A stretch of 64,000 nt of DNA. Origin: Streptomyces sp. DG2A-72. Lineage in GTDB: Bacteria > Actinomycetota > Actinomycetes > Streptomycetales > Streptomycetaceae. A program made the translations under genes and the position numbers. This document shows, piece by piece, positions 42,402 through 50,779 of the stretch. The notes beneath the pieces are model-generated. The model searched no databases and had not been told where the DNA came from. It saw only the letters and a list, made by a program, of their open reading frames with translations. The stretch is taken from the NCBI RefSeq assembly GCF_030499575.1, contig NZ_JASTLC010000001.1, positions 8,518,001 through 8,582,000 on the forward strand, read 5' to 3'. Position 1 is the stretch's first letter. The number at the start of each line of letters is the position of its first letter.

Positions 42402-43580
42402 GTGACGACCTTCGACCGTCTGCCCGCGCGGCTGCGGGCGCTGCCGCCCGTTGCCGTGGACGTGCTAGTGGTGGGCGTCGTCGGCATGTTCACCGGGCCG
42501 GACGCGGCGGTGAACGAGCCGGAGTACCGGCAGGCGGACTGGCTGACCTGGCTGCTGCTGGCCGTCTCGCTGCTGGCGCTGCTGTGGCGGCGGCGGTGGC
42601 CGGTGCCGGTCGCGGTGGTCACCGGGGCGGCGTGTGCCGGATGGGCGCTGCATGGGCACATCGGAGAGCTGCTGAACCTGCCGACGATCGTGGCGCTGTA
42701 CACCGTCGCCGTGCAGGGCGGCCGGCGGCGCACTCTGTGGACCGGGCTGGTCGCCGCGCTCACGTCGGGTGTGGTCGCGCTGTGGGTCGGCAAGGACGTG
42801 GTGAACCCGCAGGGGCTGCCGGTGCTGGAGATGCTCTGGCCGCTGGTGCCGCTGCTGCTCGGCGAAGTGGTCCGCACACGGCGGCAGTTGCTCGACGAGT
42901 ACGCCGCCCGTGCCGCCCGCGCCGAAGCGGACCGCGAGCGGGAGGCGGCCCGCCGGGTCCGGGAGGAGCGGGTGCGGATCGCGCGCGAGCTGCACGACGT
43001 GGTCGCGCACACGGTCACGGCGATGACTGTCCAGGCGGGCGTGGCCCTGGAGACCTTCGACGCGCAGCCGGACATGGCCCGGCAGGCGATGCGGCAGGTC
43101 CGGGACTCGGGCAAGGGGGCAGTACGGGAGCTGCGGGCCACCGTCACCGTGCTGCGGGAACCGGAGGGCGAGGACGACCGGGTGGAGCCGGCGCCGGGCA
43201 TCGAGCGGCTCGGCGAGCTGGTCGACCGGTTCGCGGGCGGCGGCATCGAGCTCACGCTCCGCGAGGAAGGGGCGTCGGACGGTGTGTCGTCGGTGGTGGG
43301 GCTGGCCGCGTACCGCATCGTCCAGGAGGCCCTGACGAACGTCGTCAAGCACTCCCGCGCCCGGCACGCGGCGGTCTCCGTCGTCCGGCAGAACGGCACG
43401 CTTGCGGTGGAAGTCATCGACGACGGCCCGCCGTCACCGCCACCGCACGAGGGCGGCTTCGGACTGGTCGGCATGCGGGAGCGCGCGGCAGCGGCCGGGG
43501 GCACGATCGACTACGGGCCGGTGCCCGGCGGGGGGTTCCGGGTCCGGGCGGTCCTGCCGACCGGCGAGAACGGAGAATGA
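42402..43580 (+). CDS. Two-component sensor histidine kinase (NarL/DesK type)
   Basis: A 392-residue kinase. The N-terminal region has about five membrane helices (LLLAVSLLALLWRRRW, VVTGAACAGWALHG, LVAALTSGVVALWVG). The HisKA_3 dimerisation motif is RIARELHDVVAHTVTAMTVQ with the phospho-His. The HATPase region contains VQEALTNVVKHSRA and GGFGLVGMRERAAA. The start is uncertain: GTG 42402 after GTGGAG is chosen, ATG 42306 is possible. The stop overlaps the response regulator start. Confidence 0.9.
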   Translation: MTTFDRLPARLRALPPVAVDVLVVGVVGMFTGPDAAVNEPEYRQADWLTWLLLAVSLLALLWRRRWPVPVAVVTGAACAGWALHGHIGELLNLPTIVALYTVAVQGGRRRTLWTGLVAALTSGVVALWVGKDVVNPQGLPVLEMLWPLVPLLLGEVVRTRRQLLDEYAARAARAEADREREAARRVREERVRIARELHDVVAHTVTAMTVQAGVALETFDAQPDMARQAMRQVRDSGKGAVRELRATVTVLREPEGEDDRVEPAPGIERLGELVDRFAGGGIELTLREEGASDGVSSVVGLAAYRIVQEALTNVVKHSRARHAAVSVVRQNGTLAVEVIDDGPPSPPPHEGGFGLVGMRERAAAAGGTIDYGPVPGGGFRVRAVLPTGENGE

Positions 43581-44251
43581 CGATGACCGTACGCGTGGTG
43601 CTCGCGGACGATCAGACCGTTGTCCGCGCGGGTTTCCGTGCCCTGCTGGATCTCACGGCCGACCTCGTGGTGGTCGCCGAGGCGGCCGACGGTGCACAGG
43701 CCGTCGAAGCCGTCCGTCTGACCCGGCCGGACGTCGTCCTGATGGACATCCGCATGCCCGGCGTCGACGGCCTCGAGGCCACCCGCCGTATCGCGGCCGA
43801 CGCCGCGCTGGACGGCGTACGAGTGGTCATGCTCACCACGTACCAGGTCGACGCCTATGTCTTCGAGGCGCTGCGACACGGCGCGGCCGGTTTCCTGCTG
43901 AAGGACATCGAGCCGGACGAGCTGCGGGCGGCGATCCGCACGGTCGCCGCCGGACAGAGCCTCCTCGCGCCCGCCGTCACGCGCGCGGTGGTGGAGGAGT
44001 TCGCCCGGCTGAAGGGGCCGGAGGCGGCCGGCGTCGAACGCCTCGCCGTGCTCACCGAGCGGGAGCGAGAGGTGATGGCGCTGGTCGCGGCCGGGCTGAG
44101 CAACGAGGAGATCGGCAAGCAGCTGCTGATGAGCCCGCTCACCGCCAAGACCCACGTGAGCCGCGCGATGACCAAGCTGAGAGCACGGGACCGGGCGCAA
44201 CTGGTGGTGCTGGCCTACGAGACGGGGCTGGTCAGGGCCGGGGAGCGGTGA
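43577..44251 (+). CDS. NarL/LuxR-type response regulator
   Basis: A 224-residue regulator. Receiver: VVLADDQTVVRAGFRALLD with paired Asp, VVLMDIRMPGVDGLEATRR (phospho-Asp), VVMLTTYQVDAYV and GFLLKDIEPDELR. LuxR HTH: LTEREREVMALVAAGLSNEE then GKQLLMSPLTAKTHVSRAM. It overlaps the kinase stop (ATGA) and lies 76 bases from a divergently unrelated but co-directional ABC exporter, the usual target of such pairs in Streptomyces. Confidence 0.94.
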   Translation: MTMTVRVVLADDQTVVRAGFRALLDLTADLVVVAEAADGAQAVEAVRLTRPDVVLMDIRMPGVDGLEATRRIAADAALDGVRVVMLTTYQVDAYVFEALRHGAAGFLLKDIEPDELRAAIRTVAAGQSLLAPAVTRAVVEEFARLKGPEAAGVERLAVLTEREREVMALVAAGLSNEEIGKQLLMSPLTAKTHVSRAMTKLRARDRAQLVVLAYETGLVRAGER

Positions 44252-44327
44252 CCCTACTCCGCCGGGAGTAGCGGCCGACTCCCGGCGGCGGATGTCCGGA
44301 ACGCCCCCGCTTCCTACCGTCGTCGGC

Positions 44328-45245
44328 ATGATCGAAGCACGCGACCTCACCAAACGCTACGGGGACAGAGCCGCCGTCGACCACCTGACGTTCACCGTCC
44401 ACCCCGGCAGGGTGACCGGCTTCCTCGGTCCCAACGGAGCCGGGAAGTCCACCACCATGCGGCTCGTCCTCGGCCTGGACACGCCCACCTCCGGCACGGT
44501 CACGGTGGCGGGGCGCCCATACGCCGAACTGCCCGCTCCCCTGCGCACGGTCGGCTCACTCCTGGACGCCAAGGGCGTGCACGGCGGCCGTACCGCCCAC
44601 CATCACCTGGCCGGTCTCGCGGCGAGCAACAACCTCCCGCGCCGCCGGGTGGCGGAGGTCCTGGACCTGACCGGCCTGAGCAATGTGGCAGGACAACGGG
44701 TCAAGGGCTTCTCGCTCGGCATGGCCCAACGGCTCGGTATCGCGGCCGCGTTGCTCGGCGACCCGGAGGTGCTGCTGCTGGACGAACCGGTCAACGGCCT
44801 GGACACCGAGGGCATCCGCTGGATCCGCAACCTACTCAAGTCCCTTGCCGTACAAGGCCGTACGGTCTTCCTGTCCAGCCATCTGATGAGCGAGATGGAG
44901 CTCACCGCCGACCACCTGGTGGTGATCGGCCGCGGCAGACTGCTCGCCGACACCACGGTCCGCGACTTCATCGAGACCAACTCCCGCGCCCATACGCTCG
45001 TCCGCTCCCCGGAGCCGGAGAAGCTGCGCGACCTGCTGCAGGCCAGGGGCGCGACCGTACGCCTGGAAGCCCGGGGCGGCTGGCGCGTGGACGGCCTGGA
45101 CGCGGCCACCATCGGCGACCTGGCCCGCGATCACGGAATCGCCCTTCACGAACTCACCGACACCCACTCCTCGTTGGAGGAGGTCTACACGGCCCTGTCC
45201 CAGGACTCGGCCGAGTACCGGACACGGCAGGAGGCCGTCCGATGA
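44328..45245 (+). CDS. ABC exporter ATP-binding protein (DrrA/CcmA type)
   Basis: A 305-residue ATPase: Walker A FLGPNGAGKSTTMRLVLG, Q-loop region GSLLDAKGVHGGRTAHHHLAG, signature FSLGMAQRLGIAAALL, Walker B EVLLLDEPVNGLDTEG and H-loop FLSSHLMSEMEL, plus a C-terminal regulatory tail. The ATG at 44328 follows TACCGT by seven bases with no ribosome binding site, so the message is probably leaderless. A co-directional permease overlaps its stop. Probably controlled by the two-component system upstream. Confidence 0.92.
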   Translation: MIEARDLTKRYGDRAAVDHLTFTVHPGRVTGFLGPNGAGKSTTMRLVLGLDTPTSGTVTVAGRPYAELPAPLRTVGSLLDAKGVHGGRTAHHHLAGLAASNNLPRRRVAEVLDLTGLSNVAGQRVKGFSLGMAQRLGIAAALLGDPEVLLLDEPVNGLDTEGIRWIRNLLKSLAVQGRTVFLSSHLMSEMELTADHLVVIGRGRLLADTTVRDFIETNSRAHTLVRSPEPEKLRDLLQARGATVRLEARGGWRVDGLDAATIGDLARDHGIALHELTDTHSSLEEVYTALSQDSAEYRTRQEAVR

Positions 45246-46009
45246 CGACCCTCATCGATGCCCGGGCCGGGTTCCCGCAGGCCCTCTCCTACGAGTGGGT
45301 CAAGTTCCGCAGTGTGCGCTCCCTGGTGTGGACGACCCTCGCGACGGCCGCCGTACCCGTCCTGGGCGCGGTGTTCGTCGCCGCGACCGGGAGTCTGCAA
45401 CCGGACGACACGGTCCTCGGCGGCAGCCTCTCCCTCACCGTCGTCGCCCAGATCCTGGCCGCCGTGACCGGCGCGCTGCTGATCACCGGCGAGTACGGCA
45501 GCGGCACCATCCGCACCACCTTCGCCGCCAACCCGCGCCGCGCGACCGTGCTGTCCGCGAAGGCGACCCTGATCGCGGCGGTCGCATGTGCCCTGGCCCT
45601 GCTCTCCTGCACACTCGCCTACCTGGTCGGCGACGCACTCCTCGAAGACGGCAAGTACGCCCAAGGGGAGCCGTGGCCCGCACTGTTCGGCGTCGCGGGC
45701 TCCTTCGCCGTGGCCGCGCTGCTGGGTCTCGCGGCAGGCACCCTCATCCGCCACTCCGCGGGCGCCGTCACCGCGGTCATCGCAGTCCTGCTCCTGCCGT
45801 CCCTCCTCGGCCCGCTCTTCGGTGACGCCCAGCGCTGGGTGGCCGGCCTCTCGCCGACGGCCGCCTTGCAGAAGCTCACCCAGACCTCGGACGCCACCGC
45901 CGAGACGGTCGGCAGCCTGGGCCCCTGGCCGTCCCTCCTTCTCGTCTCCGCCTGCACGGGGGCGCTGCTTCTGCTCGCGGCCGGAACGCTGCGCAAGCGA
46001 GACGCATGA
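45242..46009 (+). CDS. ABC-2 type permease
   Basis: A 255-residue permease with six hydrophobic segments (TLATAAVPVLGAVFVAATG, LTVVAQILAAVTGALLITG, ATLIAAVACALALLSCTLAY, AGSFAVAALLGLAAGTLI, AVTAVIAVLLLPSLLGPLF, LLLVSACTGALLLLAAGTL) and the ITGEYGSGTIRTTFAANP motif common to such permeases. It overlaps the ATPase stop (ATGA). Substrate unknown. Bacitracin-like or lantibiotic resistance exporters share this architecture. Confidence 0.9.
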   Translation: MTTLIDARAGFPQALSYEWVKFRSVRSLVWTTLATAAVPVLGAVFVAATGSLQPDDTVLGGSLSLTVVAQILAAVTGALLITGEYGSGTIRTTFAANPRRATVLSAKATLIAAVACALALLSCTLAYLVGDALLEDGKYAQGEPWPALFGVAGSFAVAALLGLAAGTLIRHSAGAVTAVIAVLLLPSLLGPLFGDAQRWVAGLSPTAALQKLTQTSDATAETVGSLGPWPSLLLVSACTGALLLLAAGTLRKRDA

Positions 46010-46052
46010 CGACGGCGCACGTACACACCCTTGTACGAAAGGAGACTTCGCC

Positions 46053-46391
46053 ATGTCGTGGAGCCCCGCCCGTTTACGTCTACTCCTCGCCCTCGTGATC
46101 GCGGACCTCGTGCTGCTGGGAGTGGTGTCCGCCGACGCTCAGGAACTGCCCGAACTGCGTGATGTGCCGGTCGTGACGCTGGAAGGCCCTGTGGGGCGAC
46201 CCGATCGCCCAGCGTGCCAACTGGCAGGCGCACGACCCCTCTTACCCGGCCGACCGGCTGCGCGCGAGTTCCACCGCTCGCTGCCGATGCTGCTGGGCGC
46301 CCTGCGCGAATGCTCAGGAGAATCTCATCCGCCCCCCATGGTGAAACCATGCGTCGGCCACAGTATGGTCAAGCCTTCAACAGGAGGGTGA
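46053..46391 (+). pseudogene. Small frameshifted gene, family not recognised
   Basis: It has a strong AAAGGAGA site and a hydrophobic N-terminus (RLRLLLALVIADLVLLGVVS). After VVTLEG the natural continuation is in the next frame (GDPIAQRANWQAHDPSYPAD), then returns to the first (EFHRSLPMLLGALREC). Two compensating indels or real decay are possible. I cannot name the family. As it stands, the product is a 112-residue chimera. Confidence 0.45.
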
Positions 46392-46426
46392 GGTTCCGCA
46401 CGCCGGGGGGTCAGGGAGGCACGGCA

Positions 46427-47251
46427 ATGGTCTTGGTCGGGTCGGTCGGTCCGGGAGTGCGCCGGGTGGCGCGCGGGATGAGACGGCGCATACGCAGACT
46501 CGGCGAGCCTCCTGTGCCCGAGTCGGCCCATCGGCTCGTACCGGCCCCGGTGTTCGTCCTGTCCTCCGTCCGCTCCGGCTCCACCCTGCTGCGGGTCCTG
46601 CTCAACAGCCACCCGCAGATCCGCGCCCCGCACGAGATGCACCTGCGCACGCTCTCCGTCGACCTGAACAAGCCGTACACCAAGAAGGCGATGTCCGAAC
46701 TCGAACTGGACCAGCGGGAGTTGGAGTACCTGCTGTGGGACCGCGTGCTGCACCGCGAACTCGTGCGCAGCGGCAAGCGGATCATCGTCGACAAGACACC
46801 CGGCAACGCGGGCGTCTGGGAGCGGCTGCACGAGGGCTGGCCCAAGGCCCGGTACATCTTCCTGCTGCGCCATCCCGCGTCGATGGTCAGCTCACTGATC
46901 ACCAACCGTCCCGACCGCGATCCGGACGCGACCGTAAGGGAAGTGCGCGGCTACGTCGAGGCGGTCGAGGCGGCCCGCACCGCACTGCCCGGTCTCACCG
47001 TCCGCTACGAGGACCTGACCGAGCGGCCCGAGGCGGTCACCCGGGAGATCTGCGTCTACCTCGGCGTCCCGTGGACGCCGAGGATGCTCGACTACCGCAA
47101 GGGTGACCACGGCCCGTTCGTGCCCTTCATCGGCGACTGGAGCGAGAACATCAAGTCCGGGAAGATCCAGAAAGCGCGAGCGCTGCCGGACGCGGCAGAC
47201 GTTCCGGCGGCGCTGCGCGACATCACCCGTGCCTGGGGGTATCCGTGTTGA
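46427..47251 (+). CDS. PAPS-dependent sulfotransferase
   Basis: A 274-residue cytosolic sulfotransferase-fold protein. The PAPS 5'-phosphosulfate loop is FVLSSVRSGSTLLRVLLNSH. The 3'-phosphate-binding region follows as YIFLLRHPASMVSSLITNRP, with LTVRYEDLTERPEAVTREIC later. It transfers sulfate from PAPS to an unknown acceptor. The ATG at 46427 has GGGAGG upstream. The next gene encodes an APS-kinase-like protein that overlaps its stop, a sensible functional pairing. Confidence 0.88.
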   Translation: MVLVGSVGPGVRRVARGMRRRIRRLGEPPVPESAHRLVPAPVFVLSSVRSGSTLLRVLLNSHPQIRAPHEMHLRTLSVDLNKPYTKKAMSELELDQRELEYLLWDRVLHRELVRSGKRIIVDKTPGNAGVWERLHEGWPKARYIFLLRHPASMVSSLITNRPDRDPDATVREVRGYVEAVEAARTALPGLTVRYEDLTERPEAVTREICVYLGVPWTPRMLDYRKGDHGPFVPFIGDWSENIKSGKIQKARALPDAADVPAALRDITRAWGYPC

Positions 47252-47625
47252 GCGACATGTCCGACGTGAAGTACCGATGCACGTGCCCGGGAGCCACGGT
47301 GTGGGTCACCGGGCCGACGGCCGCCGACCGGCGCGGCGCCGCCTACGCGCTCGCCGAACGCCTGATGGCCGGACAGCGCCGGGTCGAGGTGCTCGACCGG
47401 CTCAACGGCCATGACACGGACCCCGAACGCATCGGCCTGATGGCCGAGGTACTGGCCCGCAACGGCATCGTGGCGATCGTGCCGTGCGCCGAGGAGGGCG
47501 TGGCGGCGGTGCGTGAACGCCACGCCGCGAGCGGCACGCGGTACGTCGAGGTGTGCGCCTGTGAGCGGGACTGCGCGGCGGAGACCGCGGAGGCGGTCCA
47601 CGACCTGCTGACCGGGCGAGGGTGA
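47245..47625 (+). CDS. APS-kinase-like protein with degenerate P-loop
   Basis: A 126-residue protein. GATVWVTGPTAADRRGAAYA and LAERLMAGQRRVEVLDRLNG align with APS kinase GATVWLTGLSGAGKSTxAxA and LAERLxxxGxxVEVLDGD, and ARNGIVAIVPCAEEGVAAVR with the ARNGxxVIxxAISPY region. The Walker A GxxGxGKS/T is replaced by GPTAADRRG, and the Asp-Gly of the substrate loop is lost, so catalysis is not expected. About 70 residues shorter than true APS kinase. Translation start GTG 47245 (or TTG 47248) overlaps the sulfotransferase stop, indicating coupling. Confidence 0.75.
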   Translation: MLSDMSDVKYRCTCPGATVWVTGPTAADRRGAAYALAERLMAGQRRVEVLDRLNGHDTDPERIGLMAEVLARNGIVAIVPCAEEGVAAVRERHAASGTRYVEVCACERDCAAETAEAVHDLLTGRG

Positions 47626-47652
47626 GAAGAATTCCGCGCAGTCCCGCAGCCG

Positions 47653-47895
47653 TTACCGCCCCGTGCCCGGTGGCTGAGGCGCCTCCGGGGCGGCGGAGGT
47701 GGCGGTCTCCCCCTTGATCACACGGGGCGCTGTCCGCTCCTCGTCCGGTTTCTGGTCCTCCTTCAACGCCCGGCGCTCCGCCTTGAGGATGCGCGCCGCC
47801 TTGCCCGCGGAACGAGCCAGCTCGGGTCCCTTCCTGGCGGCCAGTACGGCGATGACGACGATGAGGATGACCGCGAGCTCACTCAGTCCGAACAT
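47653..47895 (-). CDS. TatA/Hcf106-like protein
   Basis: An 80-residue protein with the TatA pattern: a short transmembrane helix (FGLSELAVILIVVIAVLA) followed by an amphipathic helix (RKGPELARSAGKAARILKA) and a charged Pro-rich tail. The F-G motif of TatA is partly kept (ARKGPEL replaces FGxKKLPEL). Family members form the protein-conducting part of the twin-arginine translocase. A second, non-essential copy is usual in Streptomyces. It follows terD on the minus strand by 16 bases and may be co-transcribed. Confidence 0.78.
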   Translation of the reverse strand: MFGLSELAVILIVVIAVLAARKGPELARSAGKAARILKAERRALKEDQKPDEERTAPRVIKGETATSAAPEAPQPPGTGR

Positions 47896-47911
47896 GTGGA
47901 TGCCGCCCCGG

Positions 47912-48487
47912 TCAGACGTTGACGCCGAAGTCGGTGGCGATGCCCGCGAGGCCCGAGGCGTAGCCCTGGCCGACCGCGCGGAACTTCCACTCGGCGCCGC
48001 CCCGGTACAGCTCGCCGAAGACCATCGCGGTCTCGGTGGCCGCGTCCTCGGACAGGTCGTAGCGGGCGATCTCGGCACCGCCGGCCTGGTTGACGACGCG
48101 GATGAAGGCGCCCCGGACCTGGCCGAAGCTCTGTCCGCGGTTCTCGGCGTCGTGGATGGACACCGGGAAGACGATCCGGTCGACCTCGGCCGGTACGCCC
48201 GCGAGGTTCACCTTGACGACCTCGTCGTCACCCTCGCCCTCACCGGTGAGGTTGTCGCCGGTGTGCTCGACGGAGCCGTCCGGGCTGGTGAGGTTGTTGT
48301 AGAAGACGAAGTGCCGGTCGGAAAGGACCTTGCCGGAGGTGTCGAGCAGCAGGGCGGAGGCGTCCAGGTCGTAGTCGGTGCCCGTCGTGGTGCGCACGTC
48401 CCAGCCCAGTCCGACCAGGACCGCGGTCAGACCGGGTACTTCTTTGCTGAGCGAGACGTTGCCGCCCTTGGACAGGGAAACACCCAC
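47912..48487 (-). CDS. terD: TerD-family stress/calcium-binding protein
   Basis: A 191-residue protein, the standard TerD length. It contains [16 protein letters not shown], the calcium-site loops [10 protein letters not shown] and [17 protein letters not shown], and [15 protein letters not shown]. TerD proteins bind Ca2+ and mediate tellurite or phage/stress resistance. The GTG at 48487 has AGGAGG upstream. A TCTACA-N4-TGTAGA operator lies 73-88 bases upstream, shared with the blaI-like gene. Confidence 0.94.
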   Translation of the reverse strand: MGVSLSKGGNVSLSKEVPGLTAVLVGLGWDVRTTTGTDYDLDASALLLDTSGKVLSDRHFVFYNNLTSPDGSVEHTGDNLTGEGEGDDEVVKVNLAGVPAEVDRIVFPVSIHDAENRGQSFGQVRGAFIRVVNQAGGAEIARYDLSEDAATETAMVFGELYRGGAEWKFRAVGQGYASGLAGIATDFGVNV

Positions 48488-48553
48488 TGTTTTCCTCCTG
48501 GTTGAGATTCCGGTCGAGGTTGCGGTCGCGGTTTCCTTCACCGTTTCGCCGTC

Positions 48554-48575
48554 GTAGAATCTACAGCATTGTAGA
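48554..48575. promoter_or_regulatory. BlaI-type operator 1 (terD/blaI region)
   Basis: TCTACA-GCAT-TGTAGA (48560-48575) is a perfect inverted repeat with a 4-base centre, overlapped by a second palindrome GTAGA-A-TCTAC (48554-48564). BlaI/MecI repressors recognise TACA/TGTA palindromes. It sits between divergent terD and the blaI-like gene. Equivalent sequences occur at 50563-50578 and 50635-50650. Confidence 0.75.
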
Positions 48576-48677
48576 AATAATGAAAGGTGTGATCCGGACT
48601 CGAGGGCACCGTGTGATCCCCGGTGTCCTTACGATGGACCGCCCGTGGCGTGCGCGGCAGCGGAAGGGAGACAGGGC

Positions 48678-49064
48678 GTGACGGATCACCACCGTCCCCG
48701 GCGACGGGGGCAGGGCGAGCTGGAGGTGCAGGTCCTGGCTGCCTTGCGGGATGCGGACGGGCCTGCGACGGCGGGCTGGGTGCAGGAGCGGCTCGGCGGT
48801 GACCTCGCCTATACGACGGTGATCACGATCCTGACCCGGCTGCTGGCCAAGGGCGCGGTGACCCGGGAGCGTGCCGGACGGTCGTTCGCCTGGACACCGG
48901 CCTCGGACGAGGCGGGACTGGCCGCACGGAAGATGCGCAAGGTGCTGGACGGCGAGCAGGACCGCGAGGCGGTGCTGGCCAGCTTCGTCACCGCACTCGA
49001 CCCCGATGACGAGCGGCTCCTGCGCGAACTGCTGGGTCAGCCGAAGGCCGAAGGGGAAGACTGA
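48678..49064 (+). CDS. BlaI/MecI/CopY-family repressor
   Basis: A 128-residue winged-helix repressor: LEVQVLAALRDADGPATAGW, VQERLGGDLAYTTVITILTR (recognition helix) and LLAKGAVTRERAGRSFAWTP, then a C-terminal dimer domain (MRKVLDGEQDREAVLASFV, LLRELLG). The GTG at 48678 has GGGAG upstream. Encoded directly before an M56 peptidase, as in BlaI-BlaR1 pairs, in which the peptidase releases the repressor. It probably controls the ter and CNNM genes through the three matching operators. Confidence 0.92.
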   Translation: MTDHHRPRRRGQGELEVQVLAALRDADGPATAGWVQERLGGDLAYTTVITILTRLLAKGAVTRERAGRSFAWTPASDEAGLAARKMRKVLDGEQDREAVLASFVTALDPDDERLLRELLGQPKAEGED

Positions 49065-49070
49065 AGCCTC

Positions 49071-50003
49071 ATGGGGGTGTTCGTCTTCCTGCCGCTGGTA
49101 CTGCCGCTCACGGCCTGGCCGATCGCACGGCTGGCCGAGCACCATCTGCATCCGCGCATCGCCACCCGCCTGCTCACCGGCGTGGCCGGCGTCATGGCCC
49201 TGTGCAGCACGGTGTGTCTCGGCCTGCTGATGGTCGTCGGCACCGCCCAACTCCCCGGCAATCCGCTGCCGGACGGCTGGTCGGACCCCGAGGTGCGCGC
49301 GGCCGTCCCGTACGACGAGGTGGCGGGCAAAGCTGCCATCCCCGCGCTGATCGCCGTGGCCGTGGTGTGCGGCCGTACGCTGTGGCGCCACGGCCGGGTA
49401 CGCCGCCGCGCCCACCGGGCCCTGGCCGGGCTGCCCGATACGGAGGTCGCGGTGCTGCTCGACGACGTGCCGTACGCGTACGCCCTGCCCGGCGGCACCC
49501 GTGATCGCATCGTGGTGACCACGGCATTGCTCTTAGGCCTCCAATCCGCCGAGCGGCGCGCCCTGTTCGCGCATGAACGGGCCCATCTCGCTGCCCGTCA
49601 CCACAGATTCCTGCTGGTCGCACAGCTGGCGGCGCGCGCGAACCCGTTCCTGCGCCCCCTGCGTACAGCGGTGACGTACACGACCGAGCGCTGGGCGGAC
49701 GAGGATGCGGCCCGCGTCATCGGCGACCGTCGGACGGTGGCCCACGCGATCGGCAAGGCGGCGCTCGTCTCCCGGGGCACCCCGATCCCCACGCTCGCGG
49801 GTCTCGCCTCCCCCGGACCGGTGCCGCGCCGGGTGGCGGCCCTCCTCGGGCCCGCCCCCGCGCCCCGCAGCTGGCCGTCCGTGTTCACAGCGGTGGGGGT
49901 GGCCGCGTGGACGGCGGCCGCGGGTACGGCCGTATCAGCACTGTCGTCCGCCAATTCGGCGGTGACGATGGCCCTCATCCTGCACGCGGCGACGCCGCTC
50001 TAG
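49071..50003 (+). CDS. M56/M48-type membrane zinc peptidase (BlaR1-like)
   Basis: A 310-residue protein with membrane helices (VFVFLPLVLPLTAWPIARL, VAGVMALCSTVCLGLLMVVG, AIPALIAVAVVCGRTLW, AVGVAAWTAAAGTAVSAL) and a cytoplasmic zinc protease motif RALFAHERAHLAARHH (HExxH reads HERAH) with the third ligand in ERWADEDAAR. Unlike BlaR1 it has no penicillin-binding sensor domain. It should cleave the BlaI-like repressor on a signal. It carries a TTA codon at 49533-49535, so translation may depend on bldA tRNA. Confidence 0.88.
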   Translation: MGVFVFLPLVLPLTAWPIARLAEHHLHPRIATRLLTGVAGVMALCSTVCLGLLMVVGTAQLPGNPLPDGWSDPEVRAAVPYDEVAGKAAIPALIAVAVVCGRTLWRHGRVRRRAHRALAGLPDTEVAVLLDDVPYAYALPGGTRDRIVVTTALLLGLQSAERRALFAHERAHLAARHHRFLLVAQLAARANPFLRPLRTAVTYTTERWADEDAARVIGDRRTVAHAIGKAALVSRGTPIPTLAGLASPGPVPRRVAALLGPAPAPRSWPSVFTAVGVAAWTAAAGTAVSALSSANSAVTMALILHAATPL

Positions 50004-50028
50004 CCCCGGCAAGGGGCAGAGCGGCGTC
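49991..50028. terminator. Strong bidirectional terminator
   Basis: GACGCCGCTCT (49991-50001) pairs with AGAGCGGCGTC (50018-50028), and inside it GCCCC (50003-50007) with GGGGC (50013-50017), giving a 16-bp stem with one bulged A and a five-base loop. It lies exactly between the convergent peptidase and terB genes and overlaps the peptidase stop. Confidence 0.85.
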
Positions 50029-50045
50029 GCCCACACTCGGAGACC

Positions 50046-50501
50046 TCAGAGTTCGAACTCGTGCGGCGGCAGGTCCAGCGCGAAGCACGCCTCGCGGACC
50101 ACGGCCTGTTCGGTCTTGTCGAAATCGCCGTCGGCGCCGCCGATGACGATGCCGATCTGGATGACCGCCCGCGCCTCGGCGGGCTTCTTCTTCGCCTTGG
50201 CGACCTCCTGCAGCACGCTCACCTTGCCGAGGGCGAAGTCGGCGGTCAGCTTGTTGAGGTTGTCCTCGAAGCGCCGTTGCAGATCCGTGGCGTCGAAGTT
50301 CTGCAGCACCTCGTTGGTGGCGATCAGCTGGGCCACGCGCTGGCGCTCGGAGGGGTCGATGGTGCCGTCGGCGGCGGCGACCAGGGCGCACATCGCCATG
50401 CTCGCGTCGCGGAAGGCGCCGCTCTTGAGGTCGTTCTTCTTCGCCGTCAGCTGGGTCTGCATCGTCGATGCGGACTCTTTGATGCGGTCCCACAGGGCCA
50501 T
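50046..50501 (-). CDS. terB: TerB-family tellurite resistance protein
   Basis: A 151-residue helical cytoplasmic protein of the TerB/DjlA-like family: ALWDRIKESASTMQTQLTA, ASMAMCALVAAADGTIDPSE, VAQLIATNEVLQNFD, AVIQIGIVIGGADGDFDKTE (the AADG/GADG repeats contain the conserved acidic metal-site residues). TerB links to TerC/TerD membrane stress complexes. The ATG at 50501 lies about 60 bases from a TTCTACA-N4-TGTAGAA operator, so the gene is probably controlled with terD. Confidence 0.93.
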   Translation of the reverse strand: MALWDRIKESASTMQTQLTAKKNDLKSGAFRDASMAMCALVAAADGTIDPSERQRVAQLIATNEVLQNFDATDLQRRFEDNLNKLTADFALGKVSVLQEVAKAKKKPAEARAVIQIGIVIGGADGDFDKTEQAVVREACFALDLPPHEFEL

Positions 50502-50560
50502 GAGAACTCCGTACGTGTCAGGAGGCGTGCCCGGACCGGCGCGGCCCGGGCAGCCGCAAT

Positions 50561-50580
50561 CTTCTACAGCAATGTAGAAG
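50561..50580. promoter_or_regulatory. BlaI-type operator 2 (terB promoter)
   Basis: CTTCTACA-GCAA-TGTAGAAG is a perfect inverted repeat with 8-base arms and a 4-base centre, upstream of terB. Core TCTACA-N4-TGTAGA is identical in geometry to the terD/blaI operator. Confidence 0.8.
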
Positions 50581-50634
50581 ATACATTGAATACGTCCGTC
50601 ACGTGCGGAACATCCGGGACGGGCTCGCACGTTC

Positions 50635-50650
50635 TCTACAAGCGAGTAGA
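50635..50650. promoter_or_regulatory. BlaI-type operator 3 (CNNM gene promoter)
   Basis: TCTACA-AGCG-AGTAGA matches the other two operators with one mismatch in the right arm and the same 4-base centre. It precedes the CNNM/CorC-type gene at 50780 by 130 bases and operator 2 by 55 bases. Confidence 0.65.
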
Positions 50651-50779
50651 AGCCTAGAGTGGCTTACATCCACCCGACGTACCGAAAAGGAGCCAGAGTC
50701 CCACAATGGGTGAACCTCCCAGTACCGGCCGTGCCATGCCCTGCCCAGGTAACAGACTTGAGGGAACGGGGGTGGCACG

